DNA from: Chloranthus sessilifolius
Taxonomy: Eukaryota > Streptophyta > Magnoliopsida > Chloranthales > Chloranthaceae
DNA: 64,000 nucleotides
Direction: 5' to 3'
Assembly: GCA_021018995.1 (NCBI GenBank)
Contig: CM037587.1
Span: 19,035,366 to 19,099,365, forward strand
The first letter of the stretch is position 1; each line of letters starts with the position of its first letter. Shown piece after piece: positions 33,591 through 44,653 of this stretch. A program made the translations under genes and the position numbers. The notes beneath the pieces were generated by a model that saw nothing but the letters and a program-made list of their open reading frames with translations, was not told the origin of the DNA and ran no database searches.

Positions 33591-35137
33591 TCAAGTCAAT
33601 GAAAGATCCCCTTGCCCCTCAAGGTTTGAGGATCCATCACCAATCAAAAATTGGCCCTTGGTATTAACCACTGGTTGACTGGGCAACCTCCCCTCCTCTC
33701 TTTTAGCTAAGGCATTCACTAGCTGGCCAATCTGCTCTTCCATCTTCTTTATGCTCTAACCATGAGAACTCATAGTCCGAGCCACGGACCCCAGGTTTTG
33801 CAGTGAGGTCAAGACCTGGTCCTCAAAAGAAGTATTTCTGGGTTGAGATGGGGGTAGGACCAATTGATTTTGTTGCTGATGGGGCTGCTGCTGGTGTTGG
33901 AAATTAGACCTAGGGGCATATCCTTTGTTGAACTGCTGTTGTGGCCTTTGAGGTAAAGCCAACATCTGCTATGGCTGCATAAAATTGTCTTGCCTCCACC
34001 TCAGATTTGAGTGGTCTCTCCATTGGTAACCAACATTTTGGTGCTGGTATCCATATGGCTGTCTGTTGTAGCCACCAGATTGTTGCTGACCAAAAGATTG
34101 TGCAGCAGCAGCATGTTCCAATACCAATTCAGGATATTGCCCTGCAGATGGACATTCCTCTACTGTGTGCTGTGGGGACTGGCATATCAGACATTCCTCC
34201 ACCACTTGAGCAGCCCTTCTGGGTTGCATCATAGTCAGTAATTTGTCAAACTTCAAAGAGATGTTTGCCATCTGTAGCTGCAGGTCATTGTTCCCAGACA
34301 CCTCATAAACTTTTCCTCTTGACGATGCAGCAGGCTCCACTTTTGACACAGACTCCTGACTAGTTCTTGCCTGGGATAACTTTTGAAAAGCATTTTCACT
34401 GATTACTTCAAACAATTCCCATGCCTCATCAACAGTCTTGTGCATGTAGGTTCCACCACAAGAGGCATCAACCATATCTCTATTTTTCTCATCAATCCCA
34501 TTGTAGAAGCTTTGTACAAGCTGCCAGTCTGGGATCTTGTGGTGGGGCCACTGTTTGAGCATTTCTTTAAACCTATCCCAGGCTTGATTAAATTCCTCAA
34601 TTGGGGATTGGGCAAAAGCAAGAATTTCCTTCCTCAACTGGCTAGTTTTGGTCTCAGGGAAGAACTTTATCAGGAACTTGGTTTGTAGGTCTTTCCAAGA
34701 TGCAATGCTATTGTTGGGAAGAGTAGCCAACCAGGTGCTAGCCCTATCCTTCAGAGAGAAGGGAAAGAGCCTGAGTCTAGTAGCCTCAGGTCCCAAACCA
34801 GCGATATTGAAAGTGGTGCACAAGGCCAAAAATTGGTCAATATGCTTATAAGGGTCCTCCTTGCTGAGCCCATGGAAAGAGGGCAGCATCTGGATGATTG
34901 AAGTTTTAATCTCATAATTCCCTTGAACATCAGGAATTGAATGCTGAATGGAGAGTTATAGTCATCCGGAGCATTCAACTCCTTGAGAGTTCTGGGTTGT
35001 TCTTCACCCATGAATACTGTCTCAAATTCAGTTGGGGGCTCTACTGTGGTGTGCCTGTTCCTTCCCAGTCTTCTACCCCTTTCTAGCTCAGGGTTTAATG
35101 GCTCTAAAGTAGGACTAAGAGATCTCCTACCTAGCAT
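33590..35137 (-). pseudogene. gag of element 2
   Basis: The ATG at 35137 opens MLGRRSLSPTLEPLNPELER, homologous to the gag start of element 1. A frameshift near 34920 precedes the long open part 34889-33969. That part has the gag domain (YKHIDQFLALCTTFNIAGLG, WDRFKEMLKQWPHHKIP) and an intact zinc knuckle CLICQSPQHTVEEC (C-X2-C-X4-H-X4-C), then a Gln-rich tail. Stops lie near 33966 and 33755. Homology to element 1 fades after GQFLIGDGSSN (about 33620), just before where protease would start. The product would form the capsid and package RNA. Confidence 0.88.
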
Positions 35138-35469
35138 CCAAACACACCACTAGCAGGGACAACTCCTTGGATGCACATTGCACTTGATTCAATGAATTTT
35201 TTAACAAATTTACAGCTAATTTAAGAAGACATACATTTACAACTATATTAAACAACGACTATGTAATTTTCAAAGAAACTAGACTAAGTGTTAAAGGTTA
35301 GAGAATTGCAAACAGAGGTAGCTAATCTCCAAATGCAGTCCAATGTCCTTCTCTGCTGTTGTCTAGATCTGCAAGAAATATTCTAAATTATATCAGCAGT
35401 ATCAATTATTCACATTTACAAAGAATACTATAAATACAAAAACTAAGGGTCTACTAATAGATCATCTTT

Positions 35470-35486
35470 CCCCGGCAGCGGCGCCA
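35470..35486 (-). other. Primer binding site of element 2, tRNA-Asp
   Basis: The plus strand reads ccccggcagcggcgcca, one base different from the 3' end of plant tRNA-Asp, 6 bp from the 5' LTR. Confidence 0.9.
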
Positions 35487-35492
35487 AAAACT

Positions 35493-38014
35493 TGTTGCGA
35501 CATCTCAGTGTGCTTGTTTTATTTGTTGGTGGTAAAAAAACAATTTAAAATCAAAGAAAGAGTAAAACAGGGGATGGAATCAGCACAACTGAGAAATCCT
35601 AGACATGCAAGATACAGGGTCCATTTGTAGCAAGTTTTGATAAGTAAGAGTTTGTCCCACAGGGAAAGGTGATCTACAGCTCCAAAGGAGCCATCTCTAG
35701 TAGTCCCTCCAGATCTGACTACAGATCTGGCAGTCCTAAAAGGAGGAGAGTTTAAGGTCACTTATTCTAAGTATTCTAAGATAGCCTAATGAGTTAACTA
35801 CAGAAAGGGTTGAGAAGATGGATGGATTGTGGAAAATAAATATAAAAGGCTGAGAAGTAGGTTATTGAGTCTAGATCAGAGGAGTTTTGTAACTCAGATT
35901 CAGACATGATGTTATGGAAATCCTGTCCAATGGCTACATTATCACCAAAGAGGAGGAAGAATTCAACTCATCCCTGTGCCATGATCCAATCCCTTAAGGT
36001 TATAACCTGCCCACTTAAATGGTCACAGACTATCCCATAGGGGAACCATAACAAATTAATCATTGTAGGCACTACTTCATCCAGGCTACAAGCTCAGGGA
36101 ATCCATAGGGAACCTCAGCCTCTAAAGCCCTATGTGTGGGGCTAAGGTTGTATAGGACCATGATAGCCCAGACACATAGAACCAGCAAGAGATTGAGTAC
36201 CACCTTAGATCTAGATCTAGCTGTCCATTGCTTGAGTGGGGCTGCAATGGTCCAGTCACAAGCTTACAATCTCCATAACTAGATCAGATCTAGCATCCGA
36301 TGGCGGGTCTATACAAATATATGGGGAGTCTGCCTCTGCACAATCTCCTACTAGGCTTAACAGCTCAGGCTCAGGGAAGAAGGATCCATCTTGGATCGGC
36401 GGATTGGATTCACCCTAAGGCTATAGCCTGTCCACTTAAATGGTCACAGACTATCCCAGAAGCTATCCTCCTCACGGAGCCCAAGATAAAACAAGTTAAT
36501 TACTGCTACCACCATGGTCACAAGGCTATCAGCTCAGGCTCCCATGAGAATTTCAGATCTAGTGGGTCCTGTGGTGGGGCTAAGGCTGTATAGGACTGTG
36601 ATAGCCCAGACACACAGGTCACTTGGATCTGATTGGATCCTTAGAATCAGTCCTCCATTGCTTTGAAACACAGCCAAAGCAATGGCGGATCACAAGGCAG
36701 CAGCCTTGCACAGAACAACTCACAAATACACATCCCATAAGAGTACAAATCCTATTACAAAAACTCCATTAATCTAACCTCAATAGACAGACAAAGGCAT
36801 GGCCAGCAAGTGCTGAGCCATGGAGAGAAGAAAAAGAAGAAAAAGAAAACTACTTACAGTTACAGGAAGAATAAGAACGGAAAAGAAAATTACAAAATCT
36901 GAGATAGGAGTTCCTCTTCTAAATACTAACTCCAAGTCTCCCTCTCGATCCCCCTAAACCTAAACCAGGCTTAGGTTTATATAACAGTGGTGTGGCGGCA
37001 CATTAGGGTTAGTAAACCCTAATTTTAATGATGCCACGTGGCCGAATAATGATCCTTGGATGCCTCGGGGCACATGCATGAAGATTTGAGCGTGGGAGTG
37101 TGTGCCCTAATCCTTGGAAATCCCAGAAAGTCCTCTGCCGAATGATGGAAGTTGGAGTTCAGAGCTTCACCAGGTTGCAGTCGATTTGCAGACTTGTCGC
37201 TTGGTAGCTCTAGTCTTCGCGTGGTTGAGTTTAGCTTCATATGTCATGTGGTTGCAACTTCTTGATGCTTTGAGCAGTCGCGAGGTAGACAGTTAAGCTC
37301 TCGCTGGGTTGGGCTTCGCGCAGTTGGATTGATAATTATGATTAGTGCGGGAACTGCGCGAGCTTTCCACTTCACTTTGCGAGGCTAATTTTGGCTTTCG
37401 TGAGACTGCTTTCTTTCTGAACAGCGCGAGAACTGTGCAAGAAGTTCACTTCTTAATGGCTCTTCGCAAGGATCCTCGCGAGGCATTGAGGCTTTTCTGA
37501 ACTGTGCGACAGGTTCTCTTGATATTTGCATCTCGCGGTTATTACGCGATAGCTGCGCGAGGCAGGATTCTGAAGCTCTCTCTCCTCAGCTGTTCTTAGC
37601 AAACCGCGCGAGGGTGAGAGGGGTCTTCTTGAACTACGCGGGAGCTACGCGACCTTTAACATCTAAACTTCGTGAGAGCTACGCGAATCAAGGCTTCTGA
37701 AGCTCTTCTGTCACTCTACTGCACGAGAACTTGTTTGTGAAATCTTGGGACTTCGCGAGGACTGCGCGAAGTGTATTTTTTTGAATCCTCTGGAGCTTTG
37801 TCAGCTGCGTGAGGCTCTTCTATGGTCTGGATTCATGGTTTATTCTTCTGAGGGACTTCTGGTGCCAAAACAGGCTCCTTATCAGGATTCATGGCCTTAT
37901 TGCCCTACTGTTTATTACCTACAGAAAACACTTAACAAGCATTTATTAGATGGCTAAGGGTCTAATCAAAGGCTAAGTTAAGGGGTGAAAAGTGGTACTT
38001 TTCAGGTCTTAACA
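35493..38014 (-). repeat. 5' LTR of element 2 (2,522 bp)
   Basis: TGTTGCGACATCTC at 35493 to tcttaaca at 38014, with a TATA box at 36976-36983 (minus) and a TCGCGA-rich zone at 37218-37820. It is followed by the GAATC duplication and the integrase of F. Confidence 0.95.
37218..37820. repeat. TCGCGA/TGCGCGAG array in LTR of element 2
   Basis: Many CG-rich words of the form tcgcga, ctgcgcgag and cttcgcgag occur, several in pairs 10-12 bp apart (37348/37358, 37425/37437, 37465/37477, 37545/37557). The left LTR (26370-27010) has the same series with different CG-to-TG/CA decay. Confidence 0.75.
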
Positions 38015-38900
38015 GAATCTCGAATCAGTTAAAGATATTTTCTTTCAAAATTTGACCACGACCTTGTGGTCATTCGAGCGGGTTGCCACAGCTTCTATCC
38101 ATTTGGACACATAGTCAACAGCTACTAAAATATATGAATACCCGAACGATGGGGGAAAAGGACCCATGAAGTCGATCCCCCATACATCAAAAATTTCAAC
38201 AATCAAAGTCAGGTTCAGTGGCATCATATTTCGTCTTGAAATATTTCCAGGCTATTGGCATCTTTGGCATTCTTTATAAAATTTGGCAGTGTCCCGAAAG
38301 ATGGAGGGCCAATAGAATCCGCTTTGAAGAATCTTGTGTGTGGTCTTTTGTCCTTCGAAATGGCCTCCACAGGCCCCAGCATGGCAGAAGTTAATAACAC
38401 TCAATTGTTCTTCTTCAGGCACCCATCTTCTGATAACCTTATCTGAGCAAAATTTGAACAATTGTGGCTCATCCCAAAAATAGTATTTTATTTGAGAGAA
38501 AAATAGATTTTTATCATTTTTACCCCATTGGGTAGGGATTCTGTGAGTGACCAGATAATTTACAATATTGGCAAACCAAGAAAGATTTGTACTTGTTGTA
38601 TCAATTGTCATTAACTGTTCATCTGAAAAGGTGTCACGGATAGTCTCAGAGACCGATGATTCTTCAGGCAGAATTTTTGATAGATGATCAACCAGAACAT
38701 TTTCGACTCCCTTTTTATCTTTGATCTCAAAATTGAACTCTTGGAGAAGTAAGATCCATCGGATCAACCTTGGTTTGGTGTCCTTCTTTGCTAACATATA
38801 TTTCAAAGCCAAGTGGTCTGAAAAGACCACTATTTTCGATCCAAGCAAATAGGAGCAGAATTTATCCAAAGCATACCCATTTACTCTCATCCCTCTTTCC
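38015..38900 (-). pseudogene. RNase H end and integrase N-terminal part of element F
   Basis: Minus strand: RNase H (FSDHLALKYMLAKKD, VDHLSKIL), the HHCC finger (CHAGACGGHFEG, CQRCQ), a TAG at 38252-38254, then [20 protein letters not shown] with the first catalytic Asp. A one-base shift near 38050 precedes the break at the GAATC site. Upstream of about 38900 the homology stops, so F lacks RT here. Confidence 0.85.
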
Positions 38901-40620
38901 CAATTTATCAGAGATTCAAGGGTAAAGCTTAAATTTTTAGAAATGGTGTCGGGGTATGGTTGACATGGCTTATCAAAAAACATATAAAGGTAAAATTTTC
39001 AAGAAGCTCAAAGGGGATGCAAAAAGGTAAATCTATATAAGGTGGGGCATTTTAGGTTCAAACGAGCCAAGGATGGCTTATGATCATTTCCTGTCACTGT
39101 GGTAATTGTTAGAACCTGTTTGTCACGTTTTACTCCAAAATCCATGTAGATATCCCTTAGGATATGTGTGTGCCAAGATGGATGGGTTCTACTTGGATCG
39201 ATCAAGTTTATCTATCAGACACTCTTGATCTGTGGTGTGTTTATCATTCAAAAGACCTTAAAAACATGATTATAAATAACCTAAAGATATTGTTCCCAAA
39301 GCGAGCTGTTGCTACTGAATGTTCTCAATGCTCACAACATGCTATGATATTTATCACAGCGAGTTGTGGTGTTCACAGCAGGCTGTGGTTACACTCACAG
39401 TGTGTTGTCACCACAGCTCACTGCCACTTGAATCACAACGTGTTGTGGGTTCCTCGGGACAGAACTTCTCTTTTATGGAAAAGGGGCTTTTTGGACTTTT
39501 CTTATTTTTTGGTCTTTTGGGGCTTTTAGGGTTTGGTTTAAAAGGTTTTGAAAAGAGGAGGTAGGGAAGCAAGCTAGAGAGAGCTTCTTCTTCCTTGAGC
39601 AAAAACCCTAGAACTCTATCATCTTTCACCTTTTGAACTTTTGAATTGGAAAAGTAGTTTATTCAAAAGGTGTTCCTTTCTTCTTCATTTTCTACATCAT
39701 ATTTGCTCAAGTGAGTTGAGTGTTTTGAGCCCTAGAGATTAGGGTGTGTGACTGATAGTCTTGTGGATCTCAAGGTGGATCATTGTGCGTTCATCAACGA
39801 GTGTGGAGGGCATTCAAATATGAAAACTGTTGAGGCGACCCGTGACGGGAAGTTGAGTTGCTTGGGGGTTTGATAGGGCATGTGCATGTGTCGGTATATC
39901 ATTTGAAACTCCTTGTAAATATTTATTTCATAGTGAATTTGGTGTGTGGACTTAGGTCCCATAGTTTTTCCTAGTGATTTGGTTTCCACGTAAATCTCAT
40001 GTTGTGGTGATTGTTGTTTATAGTATAATCTCTAGATTAATTAGAATTAATCGAATAGCCCGATAAATTTCGTAGATTGACGAAATTTCAGTAATGATGC
40101 CTATTTATTTTGAATTCAAATACAATGTGTTCTAATGCAATAATATAAACAATGTATAATCAACAAACTCAGATAAAGCATATGAGATTAAAATAATTAA
40201 GCACGAATTTTAAAGATACTCCAAATTTATTTTAACACTCATCAAGAATGAGATAAAAGTGCTAAAGCTTTTCGGGTATAGTCAATTTTAGAATCTTAAT
40301 ATTCCAGATTCGAACTAATCTTTTGATTTCCGGACCTAAACATGGCAAAAGTGTAAAAAATGTTGTAGGTAAGAAATTCAGATTGACCTTTAAATGTTCA
40401 CAATAGAATTAATTATCTTGAACAACAACAGTTTATCATGGCATGAATATAATAAAATTTTAAAATTTACATGCATCTTTGATTACATTTTGAAAACTAC
40501 GATAAAATAAATAGTGATGGTTTAGAAAACTATGCAAACAATGGTATTGAGGGTGTATAAAACAGTGATTCAACATATAATATAAAAAGTATGAATCATG
40601 AACCATGCATTTGGCAGAAC
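38901..40620. other. Unassigned LTR-like sequence
   Basis: No gene is supported. The end of this stretch (around 39950-40010) has the look of plant LTR or UTR sequence. 39297-39448 carries a run of near-palindromes. The source element and orientation are not determined. Confidence 0.35.
39297..39448. repeat. Phased CACA-GCGAG-TTGTGG near-palindromes
   Basis: Words of the form cacagcgagttgtgg (variants cacagcaggctgtgg, cacaacgtgttgtgg) start at 39333, 39355, 39374, 39396, 39412 and 39434, with a further one at 39297. Intervals are 22, 19, 22, 16 and 22 bp. Confidence 0.7.
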
Positions 40621-41040
40621 ACCCCCAAACTTAAGTGGTGTTATGCCCTCATTGCAAAAAAAACCTAAATAATAGAAACAACAAGAGGGGAACTATAAGT
40701 GGGGTGTGAATCAGACATCAAATAAGCACTGTAACCCGGTCAGACTGAGGCCAAAGTGCAAAAACTAAACCTCTGGACAAGTCAGGGAAAGACCCAAAAT
40801 TAGAAGCAAGAATAATCAAGGGCAAAGAGGCTCACTGTGCCTCCCCCAAACCTGTTCAAAAACTAATATCAACACCACCACATAAATTTTAGTAACCACC
40901 AAACATCAACAAGAACACAAAAATAAAAATAAAAGAACTATTTATATATATCCACAATTTACAATTTACAGACACCTAAGTACAAAATGTGGAAACCTCA
41001 GAAAAATCTAGGCACGCTCAAACACTAGCAACGACCATAG
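40621..41040 (-). other. Polypurine-tract-like site and noncoding sequence
   Basis: The plus strand gaaca|cccccaaacttaag resembles the LTR-end/polypurine junctions of elements 1 and 2 on the minus strand. No LTR could be delimited to its left and no gene is seen to its right. Confidence 0.3.
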
Positions 41041-42049
41041 TTTGGTCTTCTAATCCTACTCTGATTCTAATTAAGAAAAGTGGGTTGTGGCACGTTATGC
41101 TAATGAGGATTAGCCCCGTTCCCGGGTACCCTCCGTAAGCTCCCTTGGGCAAATCAGGTGCCTAAGGGCTATTTTATGAATACTAGGATCTAAAGATTGA
41201 ATTTAAATTGAGGACTAACAACTAAGGATTAAAAATTAACAATTAAGAATTAAGGATTGAGAACTAAGAATTAAGAACTAGAATTAAAACTAGAACTAAG
41301 AACTAAGAACTAGAACTAAGAAACCAGAAACTAGAACTAGAAATTAAGAACTAAGATCTAGAACTAGAAATTAAGAATTAGAACTAGAAATTAAGAACTA
41401 GAACTAGGAAGAGATTACCTGAAGTTGAGCACTTCTTCCTCCTTCCAACGCCACAGAGAGAGCCTCGAAATTCCTAAGCTTGGAGGAGAGAAACTTGAGA
41501 ATTGGATGTGTGGAGTGTGGGGTAGGGGGGTCTATTTATAGGTTTTTACAATGCATAAAACTAGAAATCCTAGTGTAACTCTAATTCCTAATTCAAACAA
41601 AAGAAATATCCTAATTCTGAATCCTAGTGTTAATCTAATTTCTAAGTCTTCTAAAATAATAAAATAAAGTTTTAAAACAATAAGGAAACTAATCCTATTT
41701 CTAATAAAGAAACAAATCCTATTTTCTAAAATAAAATAATAAAGAGACTAATCTTAATTCAATTAGGAGTCTTGAAATTCGTTACTTTCTGCGCAGCTTC
41801 TGAAAACTGACCATAACTTCTTCAAGACTTATCAAAATTGCACATTTTTGGGCTCGTTGGAAAGCTACTTCGATAAGCTTTCAAATCCGACCAATTTTGT
41901 ATCAATCTGACTTCGTTTGATATATCAAAATAGGCCAGATATAAAAATAACGAGATTAAAAATTGAAGACCCGATGATACTCGATTGTATGCTATGTGTT
42001 TAGCATATAGTCCTAGGTCTATAAGGTTTTCAGACTTTGGAGAGGGTAG
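41041..42049 (-). repeat. Partial Tat-type LTR, copy c
   Basis: It shares ggtaccctccgtaagctccc (41128), a TATA-like site (tctatttatagg near 41531) and the tcgattgtatgctatg block with copies a and b. Its TGTAGACACC start is missing. 41215-41410 is a low-complexity run of agaacta/aattaag words. Confidence 0.6.
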
Positions 42050-43113
42050 CCTAAAGTCTATCTAGTCTAGTCTCCTATTCCTGCTAAACCTATAGAAAGA
42101 GGGGTGAGGCCTGCTATACTTGGAGGATCGTCCCCGTTCCTAGGTACCCTCTGTAAGGTCCCTTGGGAAAATTGGATAGTTAAGGGGCAACTTTATAATC
42201 ACTAGAAATGAAGAATTTAATTATAGCTAAGCTAAGAACTGGGGCATAGGTTACCTGAAGCTAGGCACTTCCTCCTCCAAGTACCGGGGCCAGTGGACTA
42301 ATGGCGCTAGCTCGCCTTCCCCGCGAACTCTAGAGAAAAGATTCACTCCCTTCTTCGACGCCGCAGAGAGAACCTCAAAATTTCTAAACTAGTGAATTGA
42401 TTGAGAATTGGTCCCTTTTGGCATGGAAGGGGGGTCTTTTTATAGGTATCAGGCTAATTTCACAAATGGGGCTATGTGCACAATAGGTGAATTGTGCACA
42501 TGACTAGAGGCGCTCAATTGAATTCCGCACAGAGTCCAATGCACTTAATTCACTTTGAGTCTATCACTGACTTGGGAGTGATCGGCTGAGCAGGTGTCCT
42601 AGTTCCAGTGTGCTTTGGAACCAATTTTGTGTATATGACTACGTGGAATCCGATTTCACGTAGGGAGGTTTGTGCGAGATCGGGGAGTTCAGGCGGTCTT
42701 GGGAAGTAGAGTCCCAGTCCGCGCCTAGACTGATTCTGTGTGTGGTCTCACATGTGTAATCGATTCCATGTGTCACTGTGTGCGCTAGATTGATGACTTT
42801 CGGTGGTGAACGAGAGTGGAATTTTGGTCGATTTGGGACCAATTAAGCGTGTTATGTCACACGTGCAATCAATTCCGCGCATGGGTGATAGAGAGAAATT
42901 AGAAGAACCCTCGGGCCAGGTCGGATTCAAGTTTTTGGGTTGATATTTCAACCCATACCTCGATTGTATACTATGCATATAGTATATAGTCCCCGTATTT
43001 TAGGTTTTAAGGTCTTCGAAGAAGGTCAATTCTTTTCTGGAGATCGTGGGCATGGCCAAAGGTTGATCGAACGGGTTAGTATACTTCAAGAGGGCAAAAT
43101 TGAAGTGTCTACA
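42050..43113 (-). repeat. Partial Tat-type LTR, copy b
   Basis: In element sense it begins TGTAGACACTTC (43113) and contains the ggtaccctctgtaag block (42140) and a TATA-like site near 42433. It abuts copy c at about 42050 and an RNase H fragment at 43114. Confidence 0.65.
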
Positions 43114-43310
43114 CTCACAGTTGATCATATGCCAGACCAACAGAGATTGGAAAATGAAGGATGAGAAGTTAATCCTGTATCACGAGCACCTTAAAGATCT
43201 AATTGTGTGCTTCGATGATGTTACTGTTAGTACGTGCTTTTTCTAGGTCCCTTTTGGGTCTTGGAATAAGTGGCCCAATTTGGTCCAAGCGGATCTGGTT
43301 GCGATGGGGG
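43114..43310 (+). pseudogene. Fragment of Tat-type archaeal RNase H
   Basis: In one plus frame (43147-43240) the reading DWKMKDEKLILYHEHLKDLI matches the segment between the third and fourth acidic residues of Tat aRNH (compare GEWKTKERKLMTYLETA in C). Only about 35 residues are convincing. It is flanked by LTR copy b on the left. Confidence 0.5.
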
Positions 43311-43499
43311 GAAAGACTATGGAATAATAATAAAAGAAAATATCTAAATGCAACAAAATAAAAGAAGGTAAATTTTAAATGGGGAATACCTGAGTTGATG
43401 TGCTCGCCATTTATAGATATTTATCGATGTTGTAACACATCACTGATCACGCTTAGCAGGAGACAAGTTGAACTCCTTTACTATACATCAACCGACCAA

Positions 43500-44653
43500 C
43501 ATCAGCAGCTATGGGTTTCCTAAGGTCTATCTAGTTTAGTTTCCTACTGGGAACTATCCAAAAGGGGGGTAGTGGCCCTCTATGCTTGGGAAGATCGGCC
43601 CCGTTCCCGGGTATCCTCCGTAAGCTCCCTTCGGCAAATTGGCGAGGCTAAAGTTATTTTTGAAATACTAAGAGGAGTTAGGGACCTAATTTGCTCTAGG
43701 CTAAGAATTTTGGCTGGGGTTTCCTAGGGATCTAAGGCTAAGAACTTACTCCTTTGATACTCCTTCGAGAGTCGAGGCTAGCCAGCCAGTACCACTAGCT
43801 TGACTACTTGAGGTTTCTAGAGAAGAGTTTGTGGAGTGCAGCTCAACCCTTTCTTTGAAATCCTCTGAGAGAACCTCAAATTTTTTAAAAGGAAGAAGCT
43901 TGAGAGAGAGAATTGTGTGTGATAATTGTGTTGAATGGTTGTGGGGTAGGGCCCTATTTATAGGTATACAGGTAATTACCTACATGGGGGAGTGTAAGCA
44001 ATTGAGCAATTGCGAGCATGGAGCCATGCACATAATTGAATTGCATGCATGGAACCATGAGCTTAATTGCCCGAAAGTAGGTCACTGAGTTCAAACTAAC
44101 AAGCTGACTGGCTCAGTCGCGTATCCTCGTTCCATTATTCCTTGGAACTAATTACGCGCATGGGGTCATGCACATAATCGAATTATGTGCATGGACTCAT
44201 GTGCATAATTGGGGATTTAGAGCAGTCTTACGATTTAACATCCCAGTCCAAGTCTAGACCAATTACACGCTTCCAGGGATGAATGTGATCAAATTTCCCC
44301 CATGGGATTAGGTGTGCAATTGGGGTCTTAGCTCGGTGCACGCGAGATGTGCCCCTAGTGCAGGTGGACTAATTGCGTGTAGGGAGTCTTGCGTGCAATC
44401 TAATTGTGCGCTTGTGTTTAGGAACGTAATTCGGGACCCTCCCTGGCCAAGTCTGGTCCAAGTCAATGGGTTGAGATTTTAACTTAGAACTCTCCCATAC
44501 ACCATTTGTGTAGTGTATGAGTTGCGAGTGTGGGATTTAATGGGTTCTAAGACTTTTGGAGAGGATTGGTTCCTTTTCGAAAGTCATAGGCAAGGTCAAT
44601 GGTTAACCGAACAGGTTTGTACACTCCGAGAGGGCAAAAATGGGGTGTCTACA
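43500..44653 (-). repeat. Tat-type LTR, copy a, with 31-bp repeats
   Basis: In element sense it starts TGTAGACACCCC at 44653. It contains a TATA-like ctatttatagg near 43958 and catggagccat-type words 31 bp apart (44017/44048 and 44159/44190), around a near-palindrome with arms TGCACATAAT / ATTATGTGCA (44169-44191). The right flank (aatgcccatctttgg) resembles a Tat polypurine junction, so this may be a 3' LTR. Confidence 0.65.

Larger units (their letters stand above)
24658..38014 (-). mobile_element. Element 2: complete pol-less Athila-like element (13.4 kb)
   Basis: It has two LTRs (24658-27203 and 35493-38014), a tRNA-Asp PBS, gag, spacer, accessory gene, 3' noncoding, polypurine tract and a 5-bp target duplication. 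No protease, RT, RNase H or integrase motif is found between gag and accessory gene. By eye the first 165 bp of the LTRs differ at about six places, so insertion is moderately old. It would have depended on an autonomous relative such as element 1 for enzymes. Confidence 0.93.

Noticed and set aside
39008-39205. 65-residue minus ORF next to the RNase H of F
   Set aside because: No domain is recognised and it does not continue the RNase H or RT reading; left as unassigned.
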